This document shows, one piece after another, positions 19,493 to 30,255 of a stretch of DNA of 64,000 nucleotides; position 1 is the stretch's first letter, and each line of letters starts with the position of its first letter. The DNA is from Novosphingobium sp. B1. Lineage in GTDB: Bacteria > Pseudomonadota > Alphaproteobacteria > Sphingomonadales > Sphingomonadaceae. Location of the stretch: assembly GCF_900176395.1 (NCBI RefSeq), contig NZ_FWXL01000002.1:434001-498000 (forward strand). The letters are read 5' to 3'. Under the pieces are notes generated by a model that was not told the origin of the DNA, made no database searches, and was given only the letters and a program-made list of their open reading frames with translations. Made by a program: the position numbers and the translations under genes.

Positions 19493-20548
19493 ATGAGGGG
19501 GCGGGGCAAGAATAGCGGCCACGAGGCGGAACGCCATCAGCGCGGAGCGACCGTAATAGACGTTGCCGCCCGCGCGGGGGTCTCTGCGATGACTGTGTCG
19601 CGTGTGATCAATGGGAACGGCCGGGTCAAAGCCGAAACCCGCGAGGCCGTGGAGCGTGCGATAGCCGAACTGGCCTATGTGCCCAACGTGGCCGCACGCA
19701 GTCTGGTGAGGTCGACCGAACTGCGCATCGGTGTGGTCTACTCGAACCCCAGCGCGACCTTCATGAGCGACTTTCTCACTGGGGTTTACGAAGAAGCCTC
19801 GGCACGTGGCGCACGCCTCATTCTGGTGAAGGGGGAAGGCGGGCAGCCCCCATCCGAAAAGGCCTTGCAGGAACTCGTCCGCTCGGGCGTGCTTGGCGTG
19901 CTTGTCACGCCACCGTTGGGCGAATCGCCACGTGTTCTGCGGATTCTTGGCGAAGCTGGCCTGCCGATCGCCGCAGTGGGTGCCTATGGCAGGACGGGCG
20001 TGATCCGCGTCCGTATCAACGATCGCAAGGCGGCCTGCGAAATCACCCGCCTCCTTATCGGGCTCGGCCACCGACGCATCGGGTTCATTCTTGGCAATCC
20101 CGACCAGGCAGCCAGCGCCGAGCGCATGGCTGGCTTCCACGAAGCGGTGCGCGAGGTCGAAGGCGTTGAAACCATCGTCGTAGCCGGTGACTACCGCTAC
20201 GAATCCGGTCTGGTCGCTGGTGAACTGTTGCTTGGCAGCGAGAACCCGCCGACAGCAATCTTCGCCAGCAACGACGAAATGGCAGCGGCAGTGGTTTCAG
20301 TAGCCCACCGCCGCCAGCTCCACGTGCCAGACGAGCTTACCGTCGTCGGTTTCGATGATACGACCGCCGCCGTAATGCTCTGGCCCCCGCTCACCACCGT
20401 GCATCAACCTGTTCACCGTCTCGCCAAGGAAGCTCTTGGCCTACTGGTCCAGCAGATCGAATCCGGTGCGGAAAAGTCCGGTGAAGGGCGCGACGTCATA
20501 CTCGGCCACGAGATCGTTGTTCGGCAGTCGAGTGCTGCCCCGATTTAG
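19493..20548 (+). CDS. LacI-family transcriptional regulator
   Basis: 351 residues. The N-terminal HTH (residues ~18-65) reads GATVIDVAARAGVSAMTVSR followed by VINGNGRVKAETREAVERAI and the hinge helix YVPNVAARSLVRS. The periplasmic-binding-protein-like ligand domain follows (IGVVYSNPSATFMSDFLTGV, then HRRIGFILGNPDQAASAERM, PTAIFASNDEMAAAVV and VVGFDDTTAAVMLWPPLTTV). Such proteins bind a sugar or a sugar derivative and release the operator. By position it is the regulator of the arabinoxylan island. Start ATG 19493 leaves a basic 17-residue extension before the HTH. It converges on the serine hydrolase remnant with a 4-base overlap. Confidence 0.93.
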   Translation: MRGRGKNSGHEAERHQRGATVIDVAARAGVSAMTVSRVINGNGRVKAETREAVERAIAELAYVPNVAARSLVRSTELRIGVVYSNPSATFMSDFLTGVYEEASARGARLILVKGEGGQPPSEKALQELVRSGVLGVLVTPPLGESPRVLRILGEAGLPIAAVGAYGRTGVIRVRINDRKAACEITRLLIGLGHRRIGFILGNPDQAASAERMAGFHEAVREVEGVETIVVAGDYRYESGLVAGELLLGSENPPTAIFASNDEMAAAVVSVAHRRQLHVPDELTVVGFDDTTAAVMLWPPLTTVHQPVHRLAKEALGLLVQQIESGAEKSGEGRDVILGHEIVVRQSSAAPI

Positions 20549-21772
20549 CGTTGCTTCAGGCCACGGATGATGGTGTTCGGCAGAAAGGCGTTGTCCCATT
20601 CCGGGCGCCCGTCCTTGGGAGCAGGCGGCGTAGCCCCGACGCGCAGCACGATCAGCCGAAACTTGGGGCTGATTGCAACGATCTGGTTGGAATTGCCGTC
20701 GAACAGGAACAGATCCCTATCGAGAAAGGGCTCGGAATGGAGCACTTGCGGCCCCATGGTGCCCGGCGCACCGAAGCCCCGGCGCTGGCGATACGGCTCG
20801 CCAAGCCATACTCCCAGTCCGAAATTGGGATTTTGCGCAGTGCCCTTGCGCATTTCGGCCACATAGCCAGCAGGGAGCAGCCGCTTGTTTTGCCATTTGC
20901 CATCATTGATCAGCAGGATGGCCAGGCGCAGATAACTGTCAGCCGGCAAATACGTGCAGCAGCCCGAATGGGCGAGGCCGTTCGGCTTGCCGACCCAGAT
21001 ACGTCCGCCTTGCGCCCAGCGGCTTAAGGACCTCGCTGCTGAGGAAATCCCCATAGCGCATTCCGGTCGCTCCTTCGATGACCATCGCAACAAGATCGCT
21101 CGGCGCGTTGGCATAGGAATAGCGTGTTCCCGGCTCGTACGGCATGGGGTAGCTGTCGATGATCTTCTTGCCGAACTCTGTATCCAGCAAAGCCAGATTG
21201 TATGGATGGGCGGGATCGGCGCTGAACCCTTGGTCGAGCATGCCCGATCGCATGTCGAGCAAGTAGCGGACTGTGATCTTGGCTTTCGCGGTGCCTCTTG
21301 CAGAAGGGATGAACTCGGCAATGGACTGATCGAGCGAGCGAATCTTGCCGATCGCCATCGCGCGACCGATGGCGATCGCCGTCAGTGGCTTTGACAGGGA
21401 CCTCGAGACGAGCGGTGTCCTCGCATCGACGCCCTTGCCATACCATTCGCTTTCAATCCGGCCATTGCGCCAGACGATGAACGCCGTGCTGTTCATCGCC
21501 TCCGCGTAGGAGCGGCTTTCGACCAGAGCCTTCTCGGAAATCGAGCGTTGTGCGGGCGTGACAAGCGGAAGCGGGGTCCAGCGATCCACTCCGGCCAGCG
21601 GTTCCATCGGGGCGTAGGGGAAGTTTCCGGGGTCCTTGAAGAACGTGGCCAGCCGGTCCTCGTAGACTTTCTGGGCGTCGGACCAATCGGTCTGCGCACT
21701 AGCTACAGTTGTCATGAGACAGGCTACAAGGGCTGACTGCAAAATCAGGAGCGCACTTCTTCCGACATTCAT
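20545..21772 (-). pseudogene. Serine hydrolase (beta-lactamase class C family) with frameshift near 21,012
   Basis: From ATG 21772 (ggagaa seven bases upstream) the frame encodes a signal peptide (LLILQSALVACLMTTVASAQ), the SxxK motif in SRSLSKPLTAIAIG and the YxN motif in YSYANAPSDLVAMV, reaching EVLKPLGA. There it shifts and would stop at 20939. The rest of the domain is intact in the neighbouring frame: GGRIWVGKPNGLAHSGCC, AILLINDGKW, PNFGLGVWLGEPYRQRRGF and DLFLFDGNSNQIVAISP, ending at 20545. One inserted or two deleted bases near 21012 (a CGCCC run) account for it. Intact members are about 410 residues and act as exported esterases or peptidases. A sequencing error cannot be excluded. 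Confidence 0.8.
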
Positions 21773-21978
21773 GAATTCGTTCTCCGCCTGCCGGTCAGCC
21801 CAGTCGCGCCGCAGACGCGGCGCGTGCTGGAATGCGGATATCCGTGCGGCAGCAACGCCCGTTTTCCTGCCTCCCAACCCTTTATCACCGCAAGGCGGAT
21901 AGTTTGGCGGCTTTGGCCACGTCTCGCAGCGGCCCGGTCCATATCTCCACCAAGAAGTTAGATTGGAGTCCGCTGGAT

Positions 21979-23187
21979 ATGACAGGGGTTGAACGGTGCC
22001 AGGTGGCGATTGTCGGAGCCGGTCCCGTCGGGACGGTTCTGGCCACGCTGCTGGCCCAGGCGGGGGTGGACGTGGTCGTGCTGGAAGCCGGGGAGGACTG
22101 CGCGCAGGACTTGCGCGCATCCACCTTCCATCCACCGACGCTCGAGATGCTGGATACAATCGGCATCACGCCGATGCTGCTGGACAAGGGCCTGAAGGCG
22201 CCTGTCTATCATTGGCGTGACAGGACCAGCGGCGAGGTCATCGATTTCGACTTGAGCGAGATTTCGGACGTGACCCGTTATCCCTTCCGCATCCAGTGCG
22301 AACAGTATCACCTGTCGCGCGCGCTGGCTGCTGGGCTCGAGAAGTATTCGAACGCCAAGATGCGCTTCAGCACAAAGTTGCTGACCTTCCAGCAAGATGA
22401 CAGCGGCGTCGATCTCTGGGCAGAAACGCCTTTCGGCATAAACCGCCTCCGCGCCGATTATCTTGTCGGGGCCGATGGCGCCAATTCGATCGTGCGCAAA
22501 TGGCTTGGCATCGAGTTCGACGGGTTTACCTATCCCGAGCGCTTCCTGTGCCTGTCCACCGATCTGGAACTCGCCGATCATCTGCCGAACCTGGCTTACG
22601 TTAACTACGTGTCGGACCCGAAGGAGTGGCTCGTGCTGCTGCGCGTGCCGTCACTGTGGCGGGTGCTGGTGCCAACCGACGGCTCGCTCAGCGATGAAGA
22701 ACTGCGTTCGGACAGGATCAAGAACGGCATCTTTGACCGCCTCGTGGGTGATGGTGCGGCTGTAAAGACCGAACACCGTACGCTCTATCGCGTGCACCAG
22801 CGTGTCGCCAAGTCGTTCCGCGAAGGACGCGTCGTGCTTGTCCGCGATGCTGCGCACCTCAAAAACCCGCTGGGCGGGTTCGGGATGAACTCGGGCGTCC
22901 ACGATGCCTTCAACCTGTTCGAAAAGCTTGCGCCGGTGCTCAAGGGCACGGCGGCAATGGAACCAAGTCTCGCCCTCTATGACCGCCAGCGCCGAGAAGT
23001 GACGCACAGCTTCACCCAGATGCAGACCAAGGAAAACATGGCCTTCATAAAGGGTGGACAGGACGGGGCGCACGAAGCGCGCCGTGCCAAGATGCTGGAA
23101 ATCAAGAACAATGATGAAACTCGCCGCAACTACCTGATGCGGCAAGCCATGTTCGACAGCCTCGCCCAGGCGGCTGCGATCGTTTGA
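21979..23187 (+). CDS. FAD-dependent aromatic-ring monooxygenase (PHBH/UbiH fold)
   Basis: 402 residues from ATG 21979. The N-terminal FAD motif is VAIVGAGPVGTVLATLLAQA with an acidic strand end VVVLEAG. The region LRADYLVGADGANSIVRKWL is the family DG motif, and VVLVRDAAHLKNPLGGFGMN with SGVHDAFNLFEKL corresponds to the GD/FAD-ribityl motif, with Arg in place of the usual Gly. These flavoproteins hydroxylate aromatic rings using NAD(P)H and O2 in the cytosol. It is followed 58 bp downstream by a maleate-isomerase-like gene, which suggests a small ring-degradation operon. The substrate is unknown; homology alone does not separate hydroxybenzoate, hydroxypyridine and polyketide types. Confidence 0.88.
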   Translation: MTGVERCQVAIVGAGPVGTVLATLLAQAGVDVVVLEAGEDCAQDLRASTFHPPTLEMLDTIGITPMLLDKGLKAPVYHWRDRTSGEVIDFDLSEISDVTRYPFRIQCEQYHLSRALAAGLEKYSNAKMRFSTKLLTFQQDDSGVDLWAETPFGINRLRADYLVGADGANSIVRKWLGIEFDGFTYPERFLCLSTDLELADHLPNLAYVNYVSDPKEWLVLLRVPSLWRVLVPTDGSLSDEELRSDRIKNGIFDRLVGDGAAVKTEHRTLYRVHQRVAKSFREGRVVLVRDAAHLKNPLGGFGMNSGVHDAFNLFEKLAPVLKGTAAMEPSLALYDRQRREVTHSFTQMQTKENMAFIKGGQDGAHEARRAKMLEIKNNDETRRNYLMRQAMFDSLAQAAAIV

Positions 23188-23245
23188 TGCGGAGTGGCGC
23201 TGCAGTGGTGGGACTGCGGCGTGGCTTCTTCTGGAGACAAATCCG

Positions 23246-23992
23246 ATGGTCGACGTCCAGGGTTACCGCGCCTGTCTTGGCGTGATTGCCCCTTCCACCA
23301 ACACTACCGTCCAGCCCGACATGGAGCGCATGCGCCCTGCTGGTGTGACCAACCACTTTTCGCGGATCTTCGTCGAAGACCCGGTCGCCCTGTCGAATGA
23401 GGACTTCATCGCAGGCACCACGGCGATTGCCGAAAACACCATGGACGCCGTGCGCTCGGTGATGACGCTTCGCCCGGAATACTTGGTGCTAGGCATGTCG
23501 GCGATCACCTTTTACGGTGGTGTAGAGGGCGGCAGGAAGTTCAAGGCTGAGGTCGAGGCGCTGGCTGGCGTTGGCGCGTCGACTGGCTCTGAATCCATCG
23601 CCGCTGCGCTGCATGCCTATGGCAATGTGAAGACGGTCAGCTTCGTTTCGCCCTATTATCCGGTTGCCAACGCAGAAGTGCGCCGTTTCCTGGAGGAATC
23701 CGGTTTTTCGGTGGTGCGGGACGTGCCCTTGCAATGCAAGCGGTGGACCGACATCGCCAAGGTCACACCGCAGCGATTGCGCGAGGTAATCGACCATCTC
23801 AACGGCAGCGACGTGGATGCCATCGTTCAGGTCGGCACCAACCTTTCCATGGTTAGCCTTGCCGCGGAGTATGAGCAGAAGCTCGACAAGCCCGTGATTG
23901 CTATCAACACGGCAACTTATTGGCATGCTTTGCGGAACCTTGGCGTCAACGACCGGATCGAAGGCCTCGGCAGACTTTTGTCGGAGTTCTGA
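23246..23992 (+). CDS. Maleate isomerase / arylmalonate decarboxylase-like protein lacking family cysteines
   Basis: 248 residues, the length of the Asp/Glu racemase-like maleate isomerase group. GVIAPSTNTTVQPDMERMRP is the characteristic N-terminal phosphate- or carboxylate-binding segment, and PVIAINTATYWHALRNLGV is the C-terminal signature. Catalytic members use a Cys in each of two motifs. Here the first reads LGMSAITFYGG and the second VQVGTNLSMVS, with Met and Gly where Cys would be expected. The fold assignment is secure; activity as a classical maleate isomerase is doubtful. Start ATG 23246 follows ggaga. Together with the upstream monooxygenase it may act on a ring-cleavage product. 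Confidence 0.8.
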   Translation: MVDVQGYRACLGVIAPSTNTTVQPDMERMRPAGVTNHFSRIFVEDPVALSNEDFIAGTTAIAENTMDAVRSVMTLRPEYLVLGMSAITFYGGVEGGRKFKAEVEALAGVGASTGSESIAAALHAYGNVKTVSFVSPYYPVANAEVRRFLEESGFSVVRDVPLQCKRWTDIAKVTPQRLREVIDHLNGSDVDAIVQVGTNLSMVSLAAEYEQKLDKPVIAINTATYWHALRNLGVNDRIEGLGRLLSEF

Positions 23993-24052
23993 CGAAACCC
24001 CTGCCGGCTCGACGGGAAGGGATAAGTCCATTCCCGCCGCTACTTAACCGCT

Positions 24053-25771
24053 TCAGAATAGCCCGTCGTCGTCGTCGTCGTCTGTTGTCGCTTCAAAACC
24101 TTGGCCGTCTGGTGCCGTGGCGATGCCGGCGTAGCCTTCGCCAAGCGAGCGGTTGTGGACGTCTCGCTCGTCGGCCATCGTGTAGGTGCAGGCGAGCTGT
24201 TTGAGGATCGCCTGAATGGCGGCGACGGTGCCAGGTTCGGTGCTAGCGTCACCGCCGGTGATTGCCCGCAAATTGTCGCACATCGCGCGCATCGACTTTC
24301 CGGTGGCGGCAGCTTCCTCGAGCAGAGACATTGCCGACGCCAGATGCGCACGCAATTCCTGAGCTTCTGCTACGACCATCGCCATCGCGGTGCGACCGGC
24401 CTGATTGCAATCGGCAATGGTGGCCAGAAACCGCGCAAGGAGCTCCCCCGATGCCGCCGCATTTTCGCTCGAGCGCTCCTGAAGCCGGTGGCATGGCCCT
24501 GACAGGTGATCCTGGGTCTTCAGGATCGTCTCGGCAATCGCATCGAGCCGTTCCGAATACGTCCTGATCTCGTTGGCGATGACCATGACCGGTCGACCAA
24601 CCCCCTGAGCGGTGCGGCAACTGAGGCCAATGTTGATCGCCATGTATTGCACATCAAGCCTCAGCATGGCTATCGACCTTGCGCGCCTGGTCACCTCCTC
24701 GACCGTTTCGAGGATGAAGGCGAGCGTTGCCATGCCTTCGCTGTTTGCGCGACCAAGCTGGCCAAGCATGGCCCGCGCTTCACCGACGCTGGCTTCGATT
24801 CGTCCGAGAATGTCGATGTCGCCTTCATCGGAACCTGCAGGAGCAAGATCGCCAAGTCTGTCGCATTGCGCGCGCAGGCGCATCACGGATGCGGCAAGCT
24901 CGGCGGTTTCATGCACATATTCTGCAGTCGCGGCGTCCGAAAGGGCGGCAAGGACTGCCAGTGCGGGTTGAGCATTCTCAAGGGCAATGACCTTGCCGGT
25001 CACCGCCCCCTCGATCAGCCCCAGCCCCTTCTGCACGTGTTCAAAGCGCTGGCGCACCCTGTCGCCGATCTGGATGGCGGAGATGGCGCCGTGCAGTTCG
25101 GTCTGGATGGCAGTGGCAGTGGCAGAGACCAGCCGCGCCATCTGCCCGAGGTTGCCTTGGTGTGCCTGCAGGTCAGCTGCACCTTGCAGCAGCGCATCGG
25201 GGACCTGGGGGAAAACCCTGGAGCACTCCAGATCCAGCAGGCGGTCATTCCGGCCCATGTCATGGAGGCTTTTGGCCAGCGCTTCCAGCATATGCTCAAG
25301 TCCGCGAAGGTCCTGTTCGCCCTGGCCAAGCTTGACCCGCATCGCGTCGGCAAAGTCCATGAACTGCGCAAGACCCGATGCGGTGATCTTGACGTTCATG
25401 CCATAGATGTCGAGCACCTGGAGGCAGCGCTGAACCTCGCCGATGCTCGTCCTGATCTCGCGGGACGCTTCATGAAGCGAGGCGATTTCGCCCGAGCGCT
25501 GGTGCACGGTGTCACGCACGTTGAGCAGTGAGATGGCGGCATTGTGCAAGCCGCTGATGGCATCGCTGCCCACCCCGCCATCCAGCATCCCGGTCACTTC
25601 ACCAAGCGCATTCACGATCGTCTCGATCTTGCCAACCGCGTGGCACAACTGTGTGCTTGCACTGTTGAAGTTCTCGTTCATCGGCAGCAGAAATGCGGCG
25701 ACCTCATCGGCCAGGGACGCGATGTCGGCGTCGGGCAAGGGGCGGGAGGTAACGAGCTTCAGGGCCGGCAT
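24053..25771 (-). CDS. Divergent receptor-like chemotaxis protein (degenerate MCP signalling tip)
   Basis: 572 residues, last gene of the che operon, starting 3 bp after the cheB stop. No membrane segment; almost entirely helical by composition, with long Ala/Leu/Glu-rich heptad-like stretches. Around residue 400 the stretch LDVQYMAINIGLSCRTAQG followed by GRPVMVIANEIRTYSERL aligns with the MCP hairpin tip ([15 protein letters not shown] and [18 protein letters not shown] in the sibling receptors), but the [10 protein letters not shown] core is replaced. The C terminus ends in six Asp followed by GLF. It could be a decoy receptor, an array scaffold or an adaptor; the sequence does not decide. 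I know no named family for it. Confidence 0.6.
   Translation of the reverse strand: MPALKLVTSRPLPDADIASLADEVAAFLLPMNENFNSASTQLCHAVGKIETIVNALGEVTGMLDGGVGSDAISGLHNAAISLLNVRDTVHQRSGEIASLHEASREIRTSIGEVQRCLQVLDIYGMNVKITASGLAQFMDFADAMRVKLGQGEQDLRGLEHMLEALAKSLHDMGRNDRLLDLECSRVFPQVPDALLQGAADLQAHQGNLGQMARLVSATATAIQTELHGAISAIQIGDRVRQRFEHVQKGLGLIEGAVTGKVIALENAQPALAVLAALSDAATAEYVHETAELAASVMRLRAQCDRLGDLAPAGSDEGDIDILGRIEASVGEARAMLGQLGRANSEGMATLAFILETVEEVTRRARSIAMLRLDVQYMAINIGLSCRTAQGVGRPVMVIANEIRTYSERLDAIAETILKTQDHLSGPCHRLQERSSENAAASGELLARFLATIADCNQAGRTAMAMVVAEAQELRAHLASAMSLLEEAAATGKSMRAMCDNLRAITGGDASTEPGTVAAIQAILKQLACTYTMADERDVHNRSLGEGYAGIATAPDGQGFEATTDDDDDDGLF
24063..24081. repeat. (GTC)n trinucleotide run
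   Basis: Five consecutive gtc triplets (within cgtcgtcgtcgtcgtctg) near the 3' end of the receptor-like gene encode the acidic Asp run at its C terminus. Such runs can change copy number by slippage in units of one residue. Confidence 0.7.
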
Positions 25772-25774
25772 CGC

Positions 25775-27723
<1,949 letters not shown>

Positions 27724-27765
27724 GTCTGCACCTTTCTGAAAGACCGGTTACGGCCAAGCCTCACT

Positions 27766-29685
27766 TCACGCCGCGCGCCCGAAATCGCTGTCTTCCTTGT
27801 CGGCAGCGCCGCTGGTCAGGTCCAGTTCGAAGCCCTTCAGCCGCTCCTTCTGATGTGCAACCGAGTTCGGCCTGACAGCGTTTGCCTTGGCGCGCGGCTT
27901 GAGACCTGGCTTCGGCCTGGCAGCCCGCTCGACGCGCGGACCGTCGTGCAAGAAGCTGCGCTCTTCTTCCATCTTGAAGAATGACGTGGTGTGCTGCAGT
28001 TCCTCGGCCCGGGCGGCGAGCCCGTCCGACGTCGAAGAAATCTGTTCCGAAGCGCTCGCGTTCTGTTGCGTGACCTTGTCGAGCTGCTGGATGGCTTCGT
28101 TGATCTGTGCCGCGCCAATGTCCTGTTCGCGGCAGGCTGCGCTGATCTCGGTCACCAGTTCAGCGGTGCGGCGGATGTCGGGCACCAGCCGTCCCAGCAT
28201 TTCGCCAGCCTCGCAGGCAGCCTTGACCGTTTGAGCCGAGACCGAAACGATCTCGGCTGCGGCGGTCTGGCTGCGTTCGGCCAGCTTGCGCACTTCGGAT
28301 GCGACGACGGCGAAGCCCTTGCCATGCTCGCCCGCTCTGGCGGCCTCTACCGCGGCGTTGAGCGCGAGCAGATCGGTCTGGCGTGCGATCTCCTGCACGA
28401 TGCTTATCTTCTCGGCGATGGTGCGCATGGCGTTCACGGCCTTGTCGACCGTTGCGCCCGAAAGCTCGGCATCTTTTGACGACTGGCGCGCAATCTTTTC
28501 GGTCTGCGCGGCATTGTCGGCGTTCTGCTTGATGTTCGCAGCCATCTGTTCCATCGAGGCCGAAGCCTCCTCGGCCGAGGCTGCCTGTTCGGTGGCGCCT
28601 TGAGAGAGTTGCTGCGAACTGCTCGCCATCTGGGCGCTGCCGTCGGCAACCTCATTGGCAGCGAGGCTGACGTTGCGGGCAAATGCACGCAGATTATCGA
28701 CCAGCATGTTCATCGAATCCCGCATCTTCTGGTGATCGCCGTGGCAATCTAGCTCCATCCGCTCGGTCAAGTCCCCAGCAGATAGCTTGCCGAGCACGCG
28801 GTTGCCTTCTTCGATCGGCAGGATCGTGGCATCAAGCATGCCGTTGATGCCACTGATCAGCGCAGCAAAATCACCGACGAAGCGGCGCTCGTCGCCACGC
28901 TCGCTGAGGCGTCCTGCGGTTGCTGCGCCGATCAGCACCTGGATTTCCGAGGTGATGGCGCGCAGGTTTTCCCGCAGCGCCTCGATCGTGTCGTTGATGA
29001 AGGCCTTCTTGCCGGGAAGCTGTTCCATCGGCGCGTTGAAGTCCCCTTCGCCGAAGGCCTTGATACAGGCCATGGCCCTCTTCTTTACCGCGATATGCCC
29101 GGCGACCATTTCGTTGATGCCGCGCGCGACTACGCCGAAGTCGCCTTCAAACTTGCGATCGTCGATCACCACATCGATGTCGCCGCGGTCGTGCTCGCTG
29201 GCCATGTGCTTCATCTCGGCAATAAGCCCCACGAGATTGCGGCGCAGCATTTCGATGTTGTCGTTTATAAAGGCCTTCTTGCCCGGCAACTGCGCCAAGG
29301 GTTCCTCAAAATTGCCAAGGCTGAACTCGCGGACCACGCCCATCGCGAGCTTTTTCACGGCGATGTGTGCATTCACCAGGTTGTTGACATCGGCGGCCAT
29401 CCTCGCGACCTCGCCGCTGAACCGCTGCGTGGGGATGACCACGTCGATATCGCCGCGCTCGTGTTCGTCGCTCATCTGGCGGATGCTGGCACCAAGGTCG
29501 CTGACCGGCAGGAGCGCCTTGTCCAACAACCCGTTGATCGCGTCGAACACGCTCGCCGTGGTGGCGTTGCAGCTGGCAGGCTGCAAACGTGCTTGCAGGT
29601 CGCCCCGGGCAATCGCGTCTTCAACCCGCAGAATTTCCTGCTGTATGCGTTTTGCTGAAACAGCTTTGAATGGGTTGATCGTCAT
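27766..29685 (-). CDS. Soluble poly-HAMP methyl-accepting chemotaxis protein (two 90-residue units)
   Basis: 639 residues without signal peptide or membrane helix. After an N-terminal HAMP-like segment come two tandem 90-residue units (residues 78-167 and 168-257), each made of two HAMP-like halves: GDIDVVI...[17 protein letters not shown] and [20 protein letters not shown]. Further HAMP-like repeats follow ([35 protein letters not shown]). The signalling domain (residues ~350-560) contains [20 protein letters not shown] and [19 protein letters not shown] basic linker leads to a C-terminal DFGRAA shared with its sibling. No ligand domain is visible, so input may come through the N-terminal HAMP stack or a partner. 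69 bp separate it from the upstream cheW. Confidence 0.93.
   Translation of the reverse strand: MTINPFKAVSAKRIQQEILRVEDAIARGDLQARLQPASCNATTASVFDAINGLLDKALLPVSDLGASIRQMSDEHERGDIDVVIPTQRFSGEVARMAADVNNLVNAHIAVKKLAMGVVREFSLGNFEEPLAQLPGKKAFINDNIEMLRRNLVGLIAEMKHMASEHDRGDIDVVIDDRKFEGDFGVVARGINEMVAGHIAVKKRAMACIKAFGEGDFNAPMEQLPGKKAFINDTIEALRENLRAITSEIQVLIGAATAGRLSERGDERRFVGDFAALISGINGMLDATILPIEEGNRVLGKLSAGDLTERMELDCHGDHQKMRDSMNMLVDNLRAFARNVSLAANEVADGSAQMASSSQQLSQGATEQAASAEEASASMEQMAANIKQNADNAAQTEKIARQSSKDAELSGATVDKAVNAMRTIAEKISIVQEIARQTDLLALNAAVEAARAGEHGKGFAVVASEVRKLAERSQTAAAEIVSVSAQTVKAACEAGEMLGRLVPDIRRTAELVTEISAACREQDIGAAQINEAIQQLDKVTQQNASASEQISSTSDGLAARAEELQHTTSFFKMEEERSFLHDGPRVERAARPKPGLKPRAKANAVRPNSVAHQKERLKGFELDLTSGAADKEDSDFGRAA
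28915..29454 (-). repeat. Two tandem 270-bp coding repeats (HAMP pairs) in the 639-residue receptor
   Basis: Units at 29185-29454 and 28915-29184, each 90 codons. Both carry the segment encoding [10 protein letters not shown] in the same register, about 270 bp apart. The same unit is present three times in the receptor at 30252-32576. Confidence 0.85.
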
Positions 29686-29754
29686 TTCCCGTTCCCGTCC
29701 TTTTTCCGGCTCACTTTTGCAGCGGCTCCGCGTCCCTTCGTTTCCGCACGTGTG

Positions 29755-30255
29755 CTACGCGCTTACCAATTGACCTTGGCTGCCGATCCCGACGGCATCC
29801 TCGGTCGTGAAGATGCGGGCGGCGTCGACGATGACGACGAAGCCCGTCTCCCGGCGAACGACGCCGGTGATGTATTGAGAATTCCAGCGGATCCCGATGT
29901 CCGGAGCAGGTTCGATCTCTGCCCTCTCAAAGCTCGTGACGCTGAGTACCCGGTCGATGACCACGCCCAATGCGAGAAGACGGTCCGGCAGCGGCACGTC
30001 CAGAATCAGGATGCGCGTGGCCAGTGTCGGTTCGACCGCGGGCAGGCCCAGACGCTTGCGGAAATCTACGGTCGGCACGCCTTGACCGCGCAAGTCCGTC
30101 AAGCCAACAAAGTGCGCAGGGCCATTCGGCAGTTGCGACGGCGGTGCATAGTCGAGGATCTCGCGAACCAGCGTAACCGGGAAGGCAAAGACCTCCTCGC
30201 CCAGACCGAACTCGACGACCTGAAGTTCGCCGCCCTGGAGGTCGGCCCCACTCAT
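29755..30255 (-). CDS. cheW: Chemotaxis coupling protein (second copy)
   Basis: 166 residues of CheW fold: [20 protein letters not shown], then [20 protein letters not shown], the [18 protein letters not shown] signature, and [20 protein letters not shown] with DRVLSV. CheW links receptors to CheA in the array. Its ATG at 30255 overlaps the stop of the upstream mcp by 4 bases, so it is made together with that receptor. It shares only family-level similarity with the cheW at 32573-33061, suggesting the two couplers may serve different receptors. Confidence 0.94.
   Translation of the reverse strand: MSGADLQGGELQVVEFGLGEEVFAFPVTLVREILDYAPPSQLPNGPAHFVGLTDLRGQGVPTVDFRKRLGLPAVEPTLATRILILDVPLPDRLLALGVVIDRVLSVTSFERAEIEPAPDIGIRWNSQYITGVVRRETGFVVIVDAARIFTTEDAVGIGSQGQLVSA

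Noticed and set aside
22601..22615. ACGTTAAC inside the FAD monooxygenase gene, considered as a third LacI operator
   Set aside because: Lies well inside a coding region with no promoter context; treated as a chance match.
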